Source of the DNA: Hemicordylus capensis
Lineage: Eukaryota; Chordata; Lepidosauria; Squamata; Cordylidae
Reading direction: 5' to 3'
Assembly: GCF_027244095.1 (NCBI RefSeq)
Contig: NC_069659.1
Location: forward strand, 30,784,501-30,848,500
DNA: 64,000 bases
Below, piece by piece: positions 41,441 to 50,999 of the stretch (within the stretch, counting starts at the first letter, position 1; every line of letters begins with the position of its first letter). A model generated the notes under the pieces. That model made no database searches. It had not been told where the DNA came from and saw only the letters and a list, made by a program, of their open reading frames with translations. A program made the translations under genes and the position numbers.

Positions 41441-42237
41441 GGAACATAGGTAGCTGCCATAGACCGAGTCAGACCATTGGTCCATCCAACTCAGTATTGT
41501 TTGCACAGACTGGCAGCAGCTTCTCCAAGGTGGCAGGCAGGAATCTCTCTCAGCCCTATCTGGAGATGCCAGGGAGCCTTCTGGAACCTTGAAACCTTCT
41601 GCATGCAAGCAGGCAGGTGCTCTTCCCAGAGCAGCCCCACCCCATGAGGGGAATCTCTTCCAGTGCTCACACATAAAGGCTGTCCACACAAGCAGCCCTA
41701 CGCAGGCTTGAGCAGCCTACCTGGGTCGAGCTGCAGGTATGAAGCGCCAGGATTGAGTCCGATCCCGGCACTGCCTCCTTGGGTAGCCCGGGGTTTTTAA
41801 TTGGCCTTTTACCTGGGTAAAAAGATGCAGGCACTCCCTTTCCCCCCTAGGTCCGGGATCATGTATATGCTTGGATCACAAGCAGCCTGTGCAGACAGAG
41901 TCAGGAGCACCTGGTTCTGGCCTGAGGGGAAACCCCTCAACTCCCCCGCACGGTAAATTTAGGGATGTCTGGAGGCCAGGCTGGCATTTTCCCAGCCTCC
42001 AGATCTCCACACTGCCCAGAGCAGCGTGGATTGTGTGGGCATGCAAGCCGCGTGCCCCACACATGGATTGGAATCATTGGGGGGAGGTAAACTCAATCTT
42101 GCCTCCCCCCCGCCTGCCCGCCGAAAATGGTTGCGAGAATGAACTTAAGAGTCTCCCATTCACATGCAAACCAGGGCAGACCCTGTTTAGCAAAGGGGAC
42201 AATTCATGCTTGCCACCACAAGACCAGCTCTCCCACT
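41441..42237 (-). mobile_element. 5S/tRNA chimeric SINE interrupted by a ~460-bp insert
   Basis: The 3' part (41441-41683) and the 5S-like head (about 42145-42237; GGGGACAATTCATGCTTGCC, then CAAGACCAGCTCTCC) are both in minus orientation and complete each other. The break falls between the CTCACACAT and AGTCTCCCATTC blocks. The intact copy at 13876 shows these are normally adjacent. Confidence 0.8.
41684..42144. mobile_element. Unclassified insertion inside a SINE
   Basis: This 460-bp GC-rich block begins AAAGGCTGTCCACACAAGCAG and ends GTTGCGAGAATGAACTTA. Its start resembles the AGGC-TGT-CA-AC end of 36453-36767, but the far end does not invert well. Its edges are fixed by the SINE it interrupts. 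Confidence 0.55.
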
Positions 42238-42669
42238 ATGCTGTGCAGCCAGAGAGAAACAACCGTGGGTTCCAAGTACACTCCCAGCCTTTAACACTTT
42301 CCTAGCAAACAATATAATCCCTGGACACTACTGCTACGTTTCAGTTAATAAAGGCAGAAAGCATTCCTCTTCAGTGGTGCAGAGCAAACGCACAGTCTGG
42401 AGCAAAAGCTCCATCCTCAGAAGAAGCGACTTAACGAACAGTGCTCAAGGTTTGACTGCTGCACTAGAGAGACAGATGGGGAAGCCATTTTCACTCCCTG
42501 CCCCGCAAATCCTCTTTTCGCATTTAGGAATATGGCTGTGAGGCGACCCTTGTGGACATATCCCTAGATGCTTTCGTGGGGAGGGGAAAGAAGTGAAAAA
42601 TCGCTTCCCCCTTCCTAGTGTTGCAAGGCAAACCTCATATACTGCTTGTCAAGGCAACTATGACTAGGA

Positions 42670-42862
42670 GCATAGGGAGCTGCCTTATACCGAGTCAGAC
42701 CATTGGTCCATCTAGCTCAGTTCTGTCTACTCCGATGGGTGGTGGCTCTCCAGGCTTTTCCAGCAAGCCTTTCCCAGTTCCATCTGGAGAGGCCCAGGGT
42801 TGAATGTGTGACCTTCGGCATGCAAAGCACATGCTCCACCACTGAGCTACAGTCATTCCTTC
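42670..42862 (-). mobile_element. tRNA-derived SINE
   Basis: The minus strand has AGCTCAGTGGTGGAGCATGTG, B-box-like CACATTCAACCCTGGGCC, and ends TAAGGCAGCTCCCTATGC. The body differs from the main family (GAAAAGCCTGGAGAGCC). Confidence 0.75.
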
Positions 42863-42917
42863 CAAGTCCAGAGCTCTTGCTCCACTATATCGGCTCTTAT
42901 TGTAAGGCTGTGCAGCA

Positions 42918-43225
42918 TAGGAGGAAAGCTGGCCTGGTGGTAAAAGTAAAGTGTGCTGTTGAGTTGGTGTCGACTCCTGGCGCCCACAGAGCCCTGTGGC
43001 TGTCTTTGGTAGAATGCAGGAGGGGTTTTCCATTGCCATCTCCCACGCAGTATGAGATGATGCCTTTCAACATCTTCCGATATCCGATACAGGTGTTTCC
43101 CATAGTCTGGGAAACATACCAGCGGGGATTCGAAGCGGCAACCTCTGGCTTGCTAATCAAGTCATTTCCCCACTGCGCCATTAGGTGGCTTAGAATTGTC
43201 CCCTTTGCTAAGCAGGGTCCCCCCT
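42918..43225 (+). mobile_element. 5S-head SINE split by another SINE
   Basis: GGAGGAAAGCTGGCCTGGTGG (42918-42940) and GAATTGTCCCCTTTGCTAAG, then CAGGGTC (43193-43220) are the two halves of a 5S-like head that normally lie next to each other. The gap is filled by the BovB-tailed SINE at 42944-43190. Confidence 0.75.
42944..43190 (-). mobile_element. tRNA-derived SINE with BovB-like 3' tail
   Basis: The minus strand starts CACCTAATGGCGCAGTGGGG (A box), then GGTTGCCGCTTCGAATCC (B box), then GGTATGTTTCCCAGACTAT, and ends CAGGAGTCGACACCAACTC. The tail matches the BovB 3' end (GAGTCGACACCGACTTGACGG), the usual sign that a SINE uses that LINE's machinery. Confidence 0.85.
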
Positions 43226-43483
43226 CCCCAGGTTTGCAAGGCTGTGCAGCATGTTCAGCCACTACCTTTATAAAAGGTTTTCCCCATCAAACAAACTCCC
43301 ACCCACCTGAGTTGGCTCACTAGCATCAAATTTGTATTCCTTTTTATTTATAGAGCTCCAATATATCTTACTGATACCAGTTGCACTGCAACTGAATTCC
43401 AATCTAATATCTTCTCATCAACTATATTGAATTATCTTTTCCCAGCTTACTGTCCTGTCTTTTAAAATCTCATTCATGGCTCA

Positions 43484-43500
43484 AAAAAAAAAAAAAAAAA
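43484..43500 (+). repeat. Poly-A run in a short CWF19L2 intron
   Basis: About 18 consecutive A, roughly 60 bp from the donor side of the 43560-43640 exon. No SINE body is recognisable before it. Confidence 0.85.
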
Positions 43501-43559
43501 CCACCACTCGCATGTACAAAACCTGCTTTGTGCTACAGGGAACAAACTCCAATACGTAC

Positions 43560-43640
43560 AGACTTGCGAACATCTTTTGAAGACAGATCAATCAGCTTCT
43601 TATTCATGGACCATTCTTCATCAGACTCCATTATAGCTTT
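43560..43640 (-). CDS. CWF19L2: CWF19L2 internal exon (27 codons)
   Basis: This is a short 81-nt exon after acceptor TTTTCCAG, ending at TCT before donor GTACGT. The translation is [15 protein letters not shown] followed by [12 protein letters not shown], the start of the CwfJ_C_2 region. It is too short to stand out as an open frame. I found it because its protein bridges the neighbouring exons exactly and because both splice sites fit. The intron on its upstream side is only about 1.46 kb and free of obvious full-length transposons apart from SINE pieces. Confidence 0.92.
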
Positions 43641-44514
43641 CTGGAAAATTATTGCAACAGTGTATGAAACAGTCTTGGAGTGGCACTAGACGCTATAAAA
43701 TAGAGCTTCATTTGTAATAAAAAGCTGATCAGAAGGAAGACTATGCAATTTCAATAATGCATATTAATTTCATAATGTAAGAAATTACCTTGGAGACATT
43801 GCTACAATTTGTAGAATTCAATTTACATAAATTAAAGCACATTGAAGACTTATTTCATACTAATTTTATTCAGTAGCTTTCACTTTTTATTTTGATAGTT
43901 TCAGAACTGCAGTCAAGCCTGACACAACTTACCTTGAAGCGAGAACTTCCGGTTTACAGAATTAAAAAGCCACAGACCCTTAAGAGCTCCAAGAATTCAT
44001 TAAGCTCCATTAGCCTTTCCCTCCCTTTTTGGCACACATACAACACACGCCATTGTGGCCAGAACCTAAGGGGTATACTCATGGGTCAAATGAGCTGTAA
44101 CCCAAAATTTGGCTCACTGTGCCATGTGTCCATTTTCATTGTGAAGTGAAATTTCCTGTATCTATCCTTTGGATTTCAGGCACTGCTACTACTAAATTAT
44201 GTTAACATAAACTACGTTCCCATAAGGCTCAAACATTCATAATCCACACAAGCTCCTACAATATTCTGTTGTGATGAGACACTGAGGGCTGTTTGTATAT
44301 CACTGCTATCCTACACGGTTCTCTACAGGCAGTGAGATTATGAGGGGCTCTGAGTTGCATGCCTCCTTTCCAATCTGACCCCCACTCCCGCTACACACCT
44401 TTCTCATTTTGCCTCACTGCCTGTAAAAGTGAACACAGAAGGGCCAAGAGAAATCATGTGTTAAAATAAACGAGAGCTCGCCCATTCAAGTGTTCCCCTT
44501 GAAGTATGGGGAAG

Positions 44515-44680
44515 CAAGGAGGAGAGCAGGACTTGTGGTAACAAGCATGAACTGCCTCCTTTGCTAAGCAGGGTCTGCTCCGGTTTGCACCTGGATGGGT
44601 GTTGTCTGTTGTAAGATCTTCCCCTTAGGGGATGTTGGCCGTTGTTCAGTGGAAGTGAATCTGCATGGAGATGATAAGAT
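44515..44680 (+). mobile_element. 5S/tRNA chimeric SINE, 5' part
   Basis: AGGAGAGCAGGACTTGTGGTA, then TTGCTAAGCAGGGTCTGC, then GATCTTCCCCTTAGGGG, then a tRNA-like GTTGTTCAGTGGAAGTGAATC. The 3' part is missing, and a minus-strand SINE piece lies at 44838-44945. Confidence 0.75.
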
Positions 44681-44837
44681 ACCATGGGAGCCCTCTCCTA
44701 CTGCTCAGAAAGGATTCCTGCAGTTTCTTACCTTCTCAAAAATGGCAGTGGAAATGAGACCTCTGGTGAGGAGATCTGGGTGTCCTGCGTGCCAAGAGGA
44801 CTGAGTACACTCACCAGTGGTCAGCTGGCAAGTGGAT

Positions 44838-44945
44838 TTGTAGTTGCCTCCTCCCAGCCCTACCTGGAGATGCCAGAGATTGAACCTGGGACCTTCTGCA
44901 TACAAAGCAGATGCTCTACCACCGATGCTCTACAGCCCCATCCCC
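44838..44945 (-). mobile_element. tRNA-derived SINE, 5' part
   Basis: The minus strand reads GGGGCTGTAGAGCATCGGTGG, then AGAGCATCTGCTTTGTATGC, then AGGTTCAATCTCTGGC. The head contains a short duplication of GTAGAGCATC. It is truncated after the CAGGTAGGGCTGGG block. Confidence 0.75.
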
Positions 44946-45098
44946 ACTTTAACACTTTTACTGGGAAGAAGGAAGGTAAGCTAATGTGAGAAATAAACTT
45001 GCTTCATGTCTGGCGTTTCATACACATTTCCCACTTTTGTGGCGGGAAAAACGCTCTTAGAAAATGAACAGAACTCGAAAACTTCATTAATCAATAAC

Positions 45099-45254
45099 CT
45101 TGAAGTAGATGGGAGCCATATCCCCCACTTCCTTTGGGAGAGGAATGCATTCATACACCATGTGATATCGCTTCTTGATGCTTAAGTTTGTTTCAAGAAA
45201 GACACAATCCAGCTCTTGAGCTTCAAACATCTTTACCAAGGTTTTTCTGAATAT
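45099..45254 (-). CDS. CWF19L2: CWF19L2 internal exon (52 codons)
   Basis: The acceptor GTTGCAG precedes ATATTC at 45254. The translation runs [21 protein letters not shown] to [12 protein letters not shown], with the family-typical [14 protein letters not shown] in between. This is the end of the CwfJ_C_1 domain and the link to CwfJ_C_2. The exon is 156 nt, phase 0 at both ends. Its donor reads AAG|GTTATT, which departs from the usual GTRAGT at positions +3 to +6, so splicing here may depend on enhancers. The next exon begins KAIMES, matching the expected protein order. Confidence 0.94.
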
Positions 45255-45259
45255 CTGCA

Positions 45260-46380
45260 ACAGAGGGAAGGGAGAGAGCCAAATTAACTATGGCTTCCAA
45301 AACATAAAATAAACTACATAATGATAATGAAGCTGCATCCATTTCTGCTATCACTGAGAAGCCTTCTATTTGCATAGGCTAATGTCACATTACATTCGAT
45401 GTAACACATAATGAGCTCGGCACTGGAACATGATGAGTCATTTTAAATATTTATCCCGGTGTCAGATGTTGTCTTGTCTGTCAAATGAAAGGTATCCTGA
45501 ACTTTCGAAAATCTGAGGGGACCATAAATGGAGGCAGCAGCAATAGGGGGTCTCAGAGTCCATTTTCCCATAAGTTTATACCTTGTCTTGTATTGACTCC
45601 AAAGAGCACCCTTCCTTCCAATTACACGATTTATCAAAAAGTGACATTTTCATCAGGCGTGATTGACCTTTAAGTCAGATACTAATATTCCCTTAAAGAA
45701 AAGCAATCTTAGCTCTTTCATCTCCATTGTGCAGAGGTTTACCTGACCTGTTACTGTAACAGACTTGACCTGTGGTCACACTCGCCCATTCTCCTCTATA
45801 GGATAGAATGTCACAATTGATTACAGAGGAGATCGGTTTATCTCTGGAGTGGCGCCTGGAAGCTGGCTGTTTTAAGACAAACAGATAGGCTGGAAATCAC
45901 AGTCTAGATTCTCAATAAAATGAGAGATGATGTCGGTATCCTAACTTGAAATGCTGTGATGGGATCTGGTAGAGGGGAGGGAGGCGCCAAAGAGCTTCCT
46001 GATCACCTTTGAATGCTATCACATCGCAAATCACATGTTGGAAGCATCTCAAGTCACTAACCATTTGCAAATCATTAGACCCATGGCTTAAAGAGATCAC
46101 CATTTTATTTTATACCCCATAAGCATCATCAGACTAGTACAGTTAGGGCACGTATTACACTAGGAGCTAACTGCCATGTTAACAGTTCAATACAAAGTTC
46201 AATATGTCTGTTTTATAAACACTGGCAATTCCCTACACTAATTCCTATATAACAAAGCAGTACACTCGGATTTCCCAAGCAAATCAAGGCATTTGACAGT
46301 GATTGCCTAATTGTAGAAGGTGACCCTTGTCTTAATAGGCCTAACAATTAAGTCCAAAACTCCCACAGGATTGGGAGTAA
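45260..46380. other. No recognised gene or repeat (intron)
   Basis: Intron sequence next to the 45099-45254 exon without recognisable transposons. Confidence 0.4.
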
Positions 46381-46385
46381 CATGG

Positions 46386-46625
46386 TTATCCTAGTACCTT
46401 GGTTATCCATAGCCCTGCTAACAGGCCAAAGAAGCACCATTCAAAGTGGTGATTCTCTTCATATTAAGCAGGGGGAGAGTAACTGGTCATATTCATCCTC
46501 AACACAGCATCCTCCTGTGGCTGTTGCCGGTGTCTACCTAGAGTGTGAGCCCTTTGGGGGCAGGGGACCATTTTCTATGTAAACTGCTTTGCAAACTTTT
46601 TGTTGGAAAGTGGTTTATAAATAGC
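46386..46625 (+). mobile_element. LINE/SINE 3' fragment, 'TGTGAGCCCTTTGG' family
   Basis: AAGAAGCACCATTCAAAGTGG, then AGCAGGGGGAGAGTAACTGG, then AGAGTGTGAGCCCTTTGGGG, then TGTAAACTGCTTTGCAAACTT, then GTTTATAAATAG. It is the most complete copy of this family in the window. Confidence 0.7.
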
Positions 46626-46904
46626 AGCTGTAATACTACCACCACCTTCGGGCAGCATCAAAAGACACACAGCATATCAGGGCATATGGGTCATGCTGGT
46701 GCAGCAATACTTTATTTTTTATTTTTTATATTTCTGTAATGTCCAAAACTTATTTGTCTGGGCAAATTACAATTAAAATAATTTAAACATTAAAATAAAT
46801 TGAAAGTAATAAAACTATAAATCTAATTAACAGTCTGGGTGAATAAATATGTCTTCAGTGCCTTTTAAAAAGTTGCCGGAGATGGGGAGGCTCTTATTTC
46901 AACA

Positions 46905-47160
46905 GAGTAAAAACGGTAAAGTTCTGCCCTTGAGTTGGTGTCGACTCCTGGCAACCACAGAGCTGTGTGGTTTTCTTTGATAGTATATAGGAGGAGTTTA
47001 CCACTGCTGCCTCCTGCACAGTGTGAAATGATGCCTTTCAGCACCTTCCTATATCGCTGCTGCCCGATATAGGTGTTTCCCATATTCTTGGAAACATACC
47101 AGCGGGAATTCGAACCAGCAACCTCTTGCTTGCTAGGCAAGTCATCTCCCCACGAGCGCA
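46905..47160 (-). mobile_element. tRNA-derived SINE with BovB-like 3' tail, inside the L2
   Basis: The minus strand has GGTTGCTGGTTCGAATTCCC (B box), then GGTATGTTTCCAAGAATAT, then GGCATCATTTCACACTGTG, and the BovB-like end CAGGAGTCGACACCAACTC. It is the same family and orientation as 42944-43190. Confidence 0.85.
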
Positions 47161-47317
47161 TTCCAAAGCTCAGGGGCAGCAACGGAAAAGGCCCATCCCC
47201 GAGAAACTGCCAGACAGGTTGGCAGCAACCACAGACGAACCGCTCCAGATGATCAATGGGCGGTCATGGGGCTCACGTGAAGAATGTGTTCTTTTAAATG
47301 CCCAGGGCCTAAGCTTT

Positions 47318-47817
47318 TTAGCTCTAGTAATGAAAGTCAAGGAGAAACGTGAAAAAATGGGACTATGACTAAATGTAAAGAAGACTAAACTGATGACAGT
47401 GAGCAACCATCCTCAGAATTGATAATCAAGAGACTAAAGTGGTGGATGGCTTCTGCCTTTTAGGATCAATCATCAACAGTGAAGGATCCAGCAGTCAAGA
47501 AATACGGCTCAGACTAGCACTTGGTAGGGTTGCAATGAAGGCTTTGGAAAGGATATTTAGATGCCGTGATGTGTCTATACCTACAAAGATTAGAATTGTC
47601 CAGGCAATGGTTTTTCCCATGACCCTCTATAGATGGGAAAGCTGGAATCTGAAGACGACAGACAGAAAAAGTAGTGACGCTGTTGGATGGATTCAATTAC
47701 GACAACAATGAATGCACCACTGAGAGTCCTTAAAGGCCAAGTTGAAGGCACATCATCCTGGAGAGAATCTATGTGGTCACTAAGAGTGGACACCGACTTG
47801 ACAGCACTTATATGATT
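47318..47817 (+). mobile_element. BovB LINE 3' fragment with internal deletion, inside the L2
   Basis: VDGFCLLGSIINSEGSSSQ, then EIRLRLALGRVAMKALERIF, then VFPMTLYRWESWNLK is the BovB ORF2 C-terminus. At about 47680 it jumps from the KSSDAV segment to the WIQLRQQ segment, skipping the WCWRRLLRIPW to YFGHIM part present at 53183. It ends CCGACTTGACAGCACTTATA. Confidence 0.87.
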
Positions 47818-48209
47818 TTTAAGGCTATATAGGTAATAACCAGCACCTTCTATTTTGCCCGGAAACCTATCGGCAACAAGTGTAGCTCTTTCAACATAGG
47901 ATAAATATGGTCTCTCCTAGATGACCCAGAGACCAACCTGGCCGCCACATTCTGTACTAACTACAGTTTCCAGACTACATTCTATATTACAGAATCCTTG
48001 TATGTCTGTGAGTCTGTCACTTAACACTCCATCAAAGAAGGTCTCACATTTATCACCAGGGTACTAGTAAGAGCATTTGGTTTTCACAAGATCATTTAGA
48101 GGGTGAGACTTTACAGCTAAATAGGTGAATCTCCAAGGTTCTATCAAACAAGCAAAGTTTCTAACAGCCTAAGGTCCAAACTACACATGGCATTAAATGC
48201 ACTGGTGAC

Positions 48210-48515
48210 CATAGGAACATAGGAAACTGCCATATACTGAGTCAGATCATTGGTCTATCTAGCTCAGTATTGTCTACACAGACTGGTAGTGGCTTCTCCA
48301 AGGTTGCAGGCAGGAATCTCTCTCAGCCCTATCTTGCAGAAGCCGGGGAGGGAACCTGAAACCTTCTGCTCTTCCCAAAGTGGCTCCATCCCCTGAGGGG
48401 AATATCTTACAGTGCTCACACTTCTAATCTCCCATTCATATGCAACCAGGGTGGATCCTCCTTAACTAAGGGGACAAGTCATGCTTGCTACTATAAGACC
48501 AGGTCTCCTCTCCTT
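48210..48515 (-). mobile_element. 5S/tRNA chimeric SINE
   Basis: The minus strand starts AGGAGAGGAGACCTGGTC, with GTTAAGGAGGATCCACCCTG and TATGAATGGGAGATTAG in the 5S-like head, and ends TGGCAGTTTCCTATGTTCC. Confidence 0.83.
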
Positions 48516-48954
48516 AATCATTTCAGGATTGACTGTACTCGTGAGTAGCAGCTGCACAGGGGTGAAATTTGGACTGGGGCTACAGCGTCAAACCCTTTGT
48601 GTTTATTTAACTGCATTTACTGATCGAGTATTTAATCATTTGCCTCGGTGCACTTTCCCTGATGAAAATGTAGAACACTTTCCCTAAGCAGGCACTGAAG
48701 TGCCACTAAAAGGCACTTAGCTGCTTTAGAGGGGCGATGATTTTCATCATGAAGGTCAAAGGTTTTTTAAACCTATCTGAATACTCTGGTCCCAATCTAA
48801 ACTGCACCCCCATGTTGCTGCTACTCATGAGTACACACAGGCTTGTCACTACATGCTAACGTGCTTAACATCACGTGTTGCTTTGCCTACATAGCCAAAC
48901 CACAGAAACATTTTCAAAAACAGAATGTTGTTTCCTATGGCACAAGACAGTGAA

Positions 48955-49265
48955 AGAGAGCTGGTCTTGTGGTAACAAGCATAAACTGTCCCCTTTGCTA
49001 AGCAGGGACTGCCCTGGTTTGCATTTGAATGGGAGTCTCCATGTGAGTGCTCTCTGCTGTAAGATATTCCCTTAGTGGATGGGGTTGCAGCTCAGTGAAA
49101 GAGCATCCATTCCATGCAAAAGGTTCTAGGTTCAGTTCCCACCAGTTCCTGGTAGGGCTGGGAAAGACTCCCAGCTTTGAGAGCTGCTGCAAGTCAGCAT
49201 AGATAGTATTGAGCTAGGTGAACCAATGGCCTGACTTGGTATAAGGCAGCTCCTCATGTTCCTAT
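48955..49265 (+). mobile_element. 5S/tRNA chimeric SINE, both units clear
   Basis: The 5S-like head (TTTGCTAAGCAGGGACTGCC, then TTTGAATGGGAGTCTCC) is followed by GATATTCCCTTAGTGGATGG. A clear tRNA-like unit comes next (GTTGCAGCTCAGTGAAAGAGC, then TAGGTTCAGTTCCCACC), then the body and GGCAGCTCCTCATGTTCCTATG. It is the best single copy showing how the two promoters are joined. Confidence 0.87.
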
Positions 49266-49269
49266 GGTC

Positions 49270-50945
49270 CCCTTTCATAAGGATCCCTGTTAGAGTGTTG
49301 GATCATATCGAATGTATGTACTTAAGTTTGGGAACCAGGGATAGACTGGGACTTCTGTTGGTGTATCGATCGCCCCACTGTTCAACAGAGTCCCTAACTG
49401 AGCTGATGAACTTGGTCTTGGGCTTGGTGTTGGAGTCCCCCAGGCAAGTGATGCAGGGGGACTTCAATGTTCATTTTGGGACCAATTTGTCCGGGGCGGC
49501 TCAAGAGTTCATGGTGGCCATGACAACTAGGCCTATCCCAAGTGGTCTCAGAACTGATACACATTGCTGATCACACACCTGATTTGGTCTTTCACTCTTA
49601 TCAGCATGATGTTTTGTGGGTGGGGACTCCTGAGCTTTCCCCATTGTCATGGACGGACCATCATCTGATTAAGATTGGACTCACAATCACTTCCCATCTT
49701 CACAGGATCCCATCTATTAGGATGGTCCGCCCAAGAAGGTTATTGATCCAATAGGATTTCAAGAAGCCTTGGAGGGATCTGGCAATTTTCAAAAAACACT
49801 TGAAAACCCATCTTTTCGCCCAGGCTTTCTCAGCTTCCTAAATTTTTAGGTTTTAATTTCTGGTTTATTTTTAAATTGTTAAATTGTTTTTTGTTTTTGT
49901 TTTTTACTTGTTTTATGCTATTGTTAACTGCCCAGAGATAAAAGTTTGGGGTGTTGTACAAATTTGACGCATAAATAAATAATAAAAATAAATTTAGTGT
50001 TGGCTCTGCCGGTGATCCTGTTGATGCCCTGGTGGAGAATTGGAACAACAAACTCACCCAGGCAATAGATATGATTGCACCTAAGCATCCTCTCCGACCC
50101 GGTTCAAAACTGGCCCCTTGGTATATGAAGAACTATGAGGGCTTAAGCGGCGAGGTAGAAGACTGGAGCGCAAGTGGAAAAAGACTCTGCTTGAATCCGA
50201 CAGATTGCATCATAGAGCTCATTTGAAGACCTATGCTCAGGCAATGTGTGCGGCAAAGAAGCAATTCTTTTTTGCCCATATTGCATCTGCAAGCTCACTT
50301 CTGGCGGAGTTGTTCAGGGTTGTGAGAGGGCTAATATGTGCCCCTCCTCCCTTGAATCCAAATCTGGAACCATTGATTACCCACTGTCATGTGTTTAACG
50401 AATTCTTTGTGGGGGAAATCTCTCGTATTCAGGCCCACTTAGACTCCATATCCACAATTGCTTCAGTATCTGATGTGGAGGTGTCCAGCAACTTCTCTTA
50501 TGCGATTAGGCTGGATCAGTTCCAGTTTGTGACTCCTAAGGATATGGACAAGCTGATTGGAACAGCCTGTCCAGTTACCACCGGTTTGTTTGGTGGCAAC
50601 TCAGAGGCGGGCCTTCTCTGTAGCTGCTCCAAGGCTTTGGAATGCACTCCCAGCAGAAATTCACAATCTTAATTCCTTACTGGACTTCAAGAGAGCCCTT
50701 AAAACCCATCTGTTTGGCTTGGCCTTTCAGGGTTTTTAATTAGTTTTAATTGTTTTAATGCTAACCTGGTTTTCAGGGTTTTAATTGTTCTGATAGCTTA
50801 ATTGTTTTTTAAGATGTTTTTAATTTATTCTATTTTAATTTAATCTATTTTAACAGTTAATTGATTTTAATAGTTTTGTTTTAATGTAAACTGCCCTGAG
50901 CCTTTTTGGAAGGGTGGTATAAAAATTGAATGAATGAATGAATAA
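49270..50945 (+). mobile_element. L2 LINE, endonuclease plus ORF2 end, middle deleted
   Basis: Endonuclease motifs LLLVYRSPHCS (about 49355), GDFNVHFG (about 49458) and the SWTDHHLI box (about 49648) are followed by the linker. The sequence then jumps at about 50572 from DKLIGTACP to VTTGLFGGNSEAG, so the reverse transcriptase core is missing. It ends FKRALKTHLFGLAF and an A/T-rich tail. A 3' piece of another L2-like LINE (49786-49998) is inserted. Confidence 0.88.
49786..49998 (+). mobile_element. L2-like LINE 3' end inserted in another L2
   Basis: FKKHLKTHLFAQAFSAS with a stop, then TTAACTGCCCAGAGATAAAAG and ATAAATAAATAATAAAAATA. It sits between blocks that are contiguous in the copy at position 1, which defines it as a 5'-truncated insertion. 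Confidence 0.75.
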
Positions 50946-50978
50946 ATAAATAAATAAATAAATAAATAAGCAAGCAAG
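50935..50978 (+). repeat. (AATA)n/(AAGC)n tetranucleotide tail
   Basis: GAATGAATGAATGAATAAATA continues into AAATAAATAAGCAAGCAAGC. It probably grew from the L2 3' tail. Confidence 0.9.
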
Positions 50979-50999
50979 CAGCGGGACATGCTTGAAAGA

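Larger units (their letters stand above)
46697..48005 (-). mobile_element. L2-like LINE 3' part, interrupted twice
   Basis: Three minus-strand pieces belong together: the tail at 46697-46900, the middle at about 47160-47317 (GCAACGGAAAAGGCCCATCC, then GCAGCAACCACAGACGAACC), and the coding end at 47820-48005. The last reads, on the minus strand, as the L2 block before the ORF2 C-terminus (GGTTGGTCTCTGGGTCATCT, then CCGATAGGTTTCCGGGC, then GTGCTGGTTATTACCTATA). The gaps are a BovB-tailed SINE and a BovB fragment. Confidence 0.7.
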
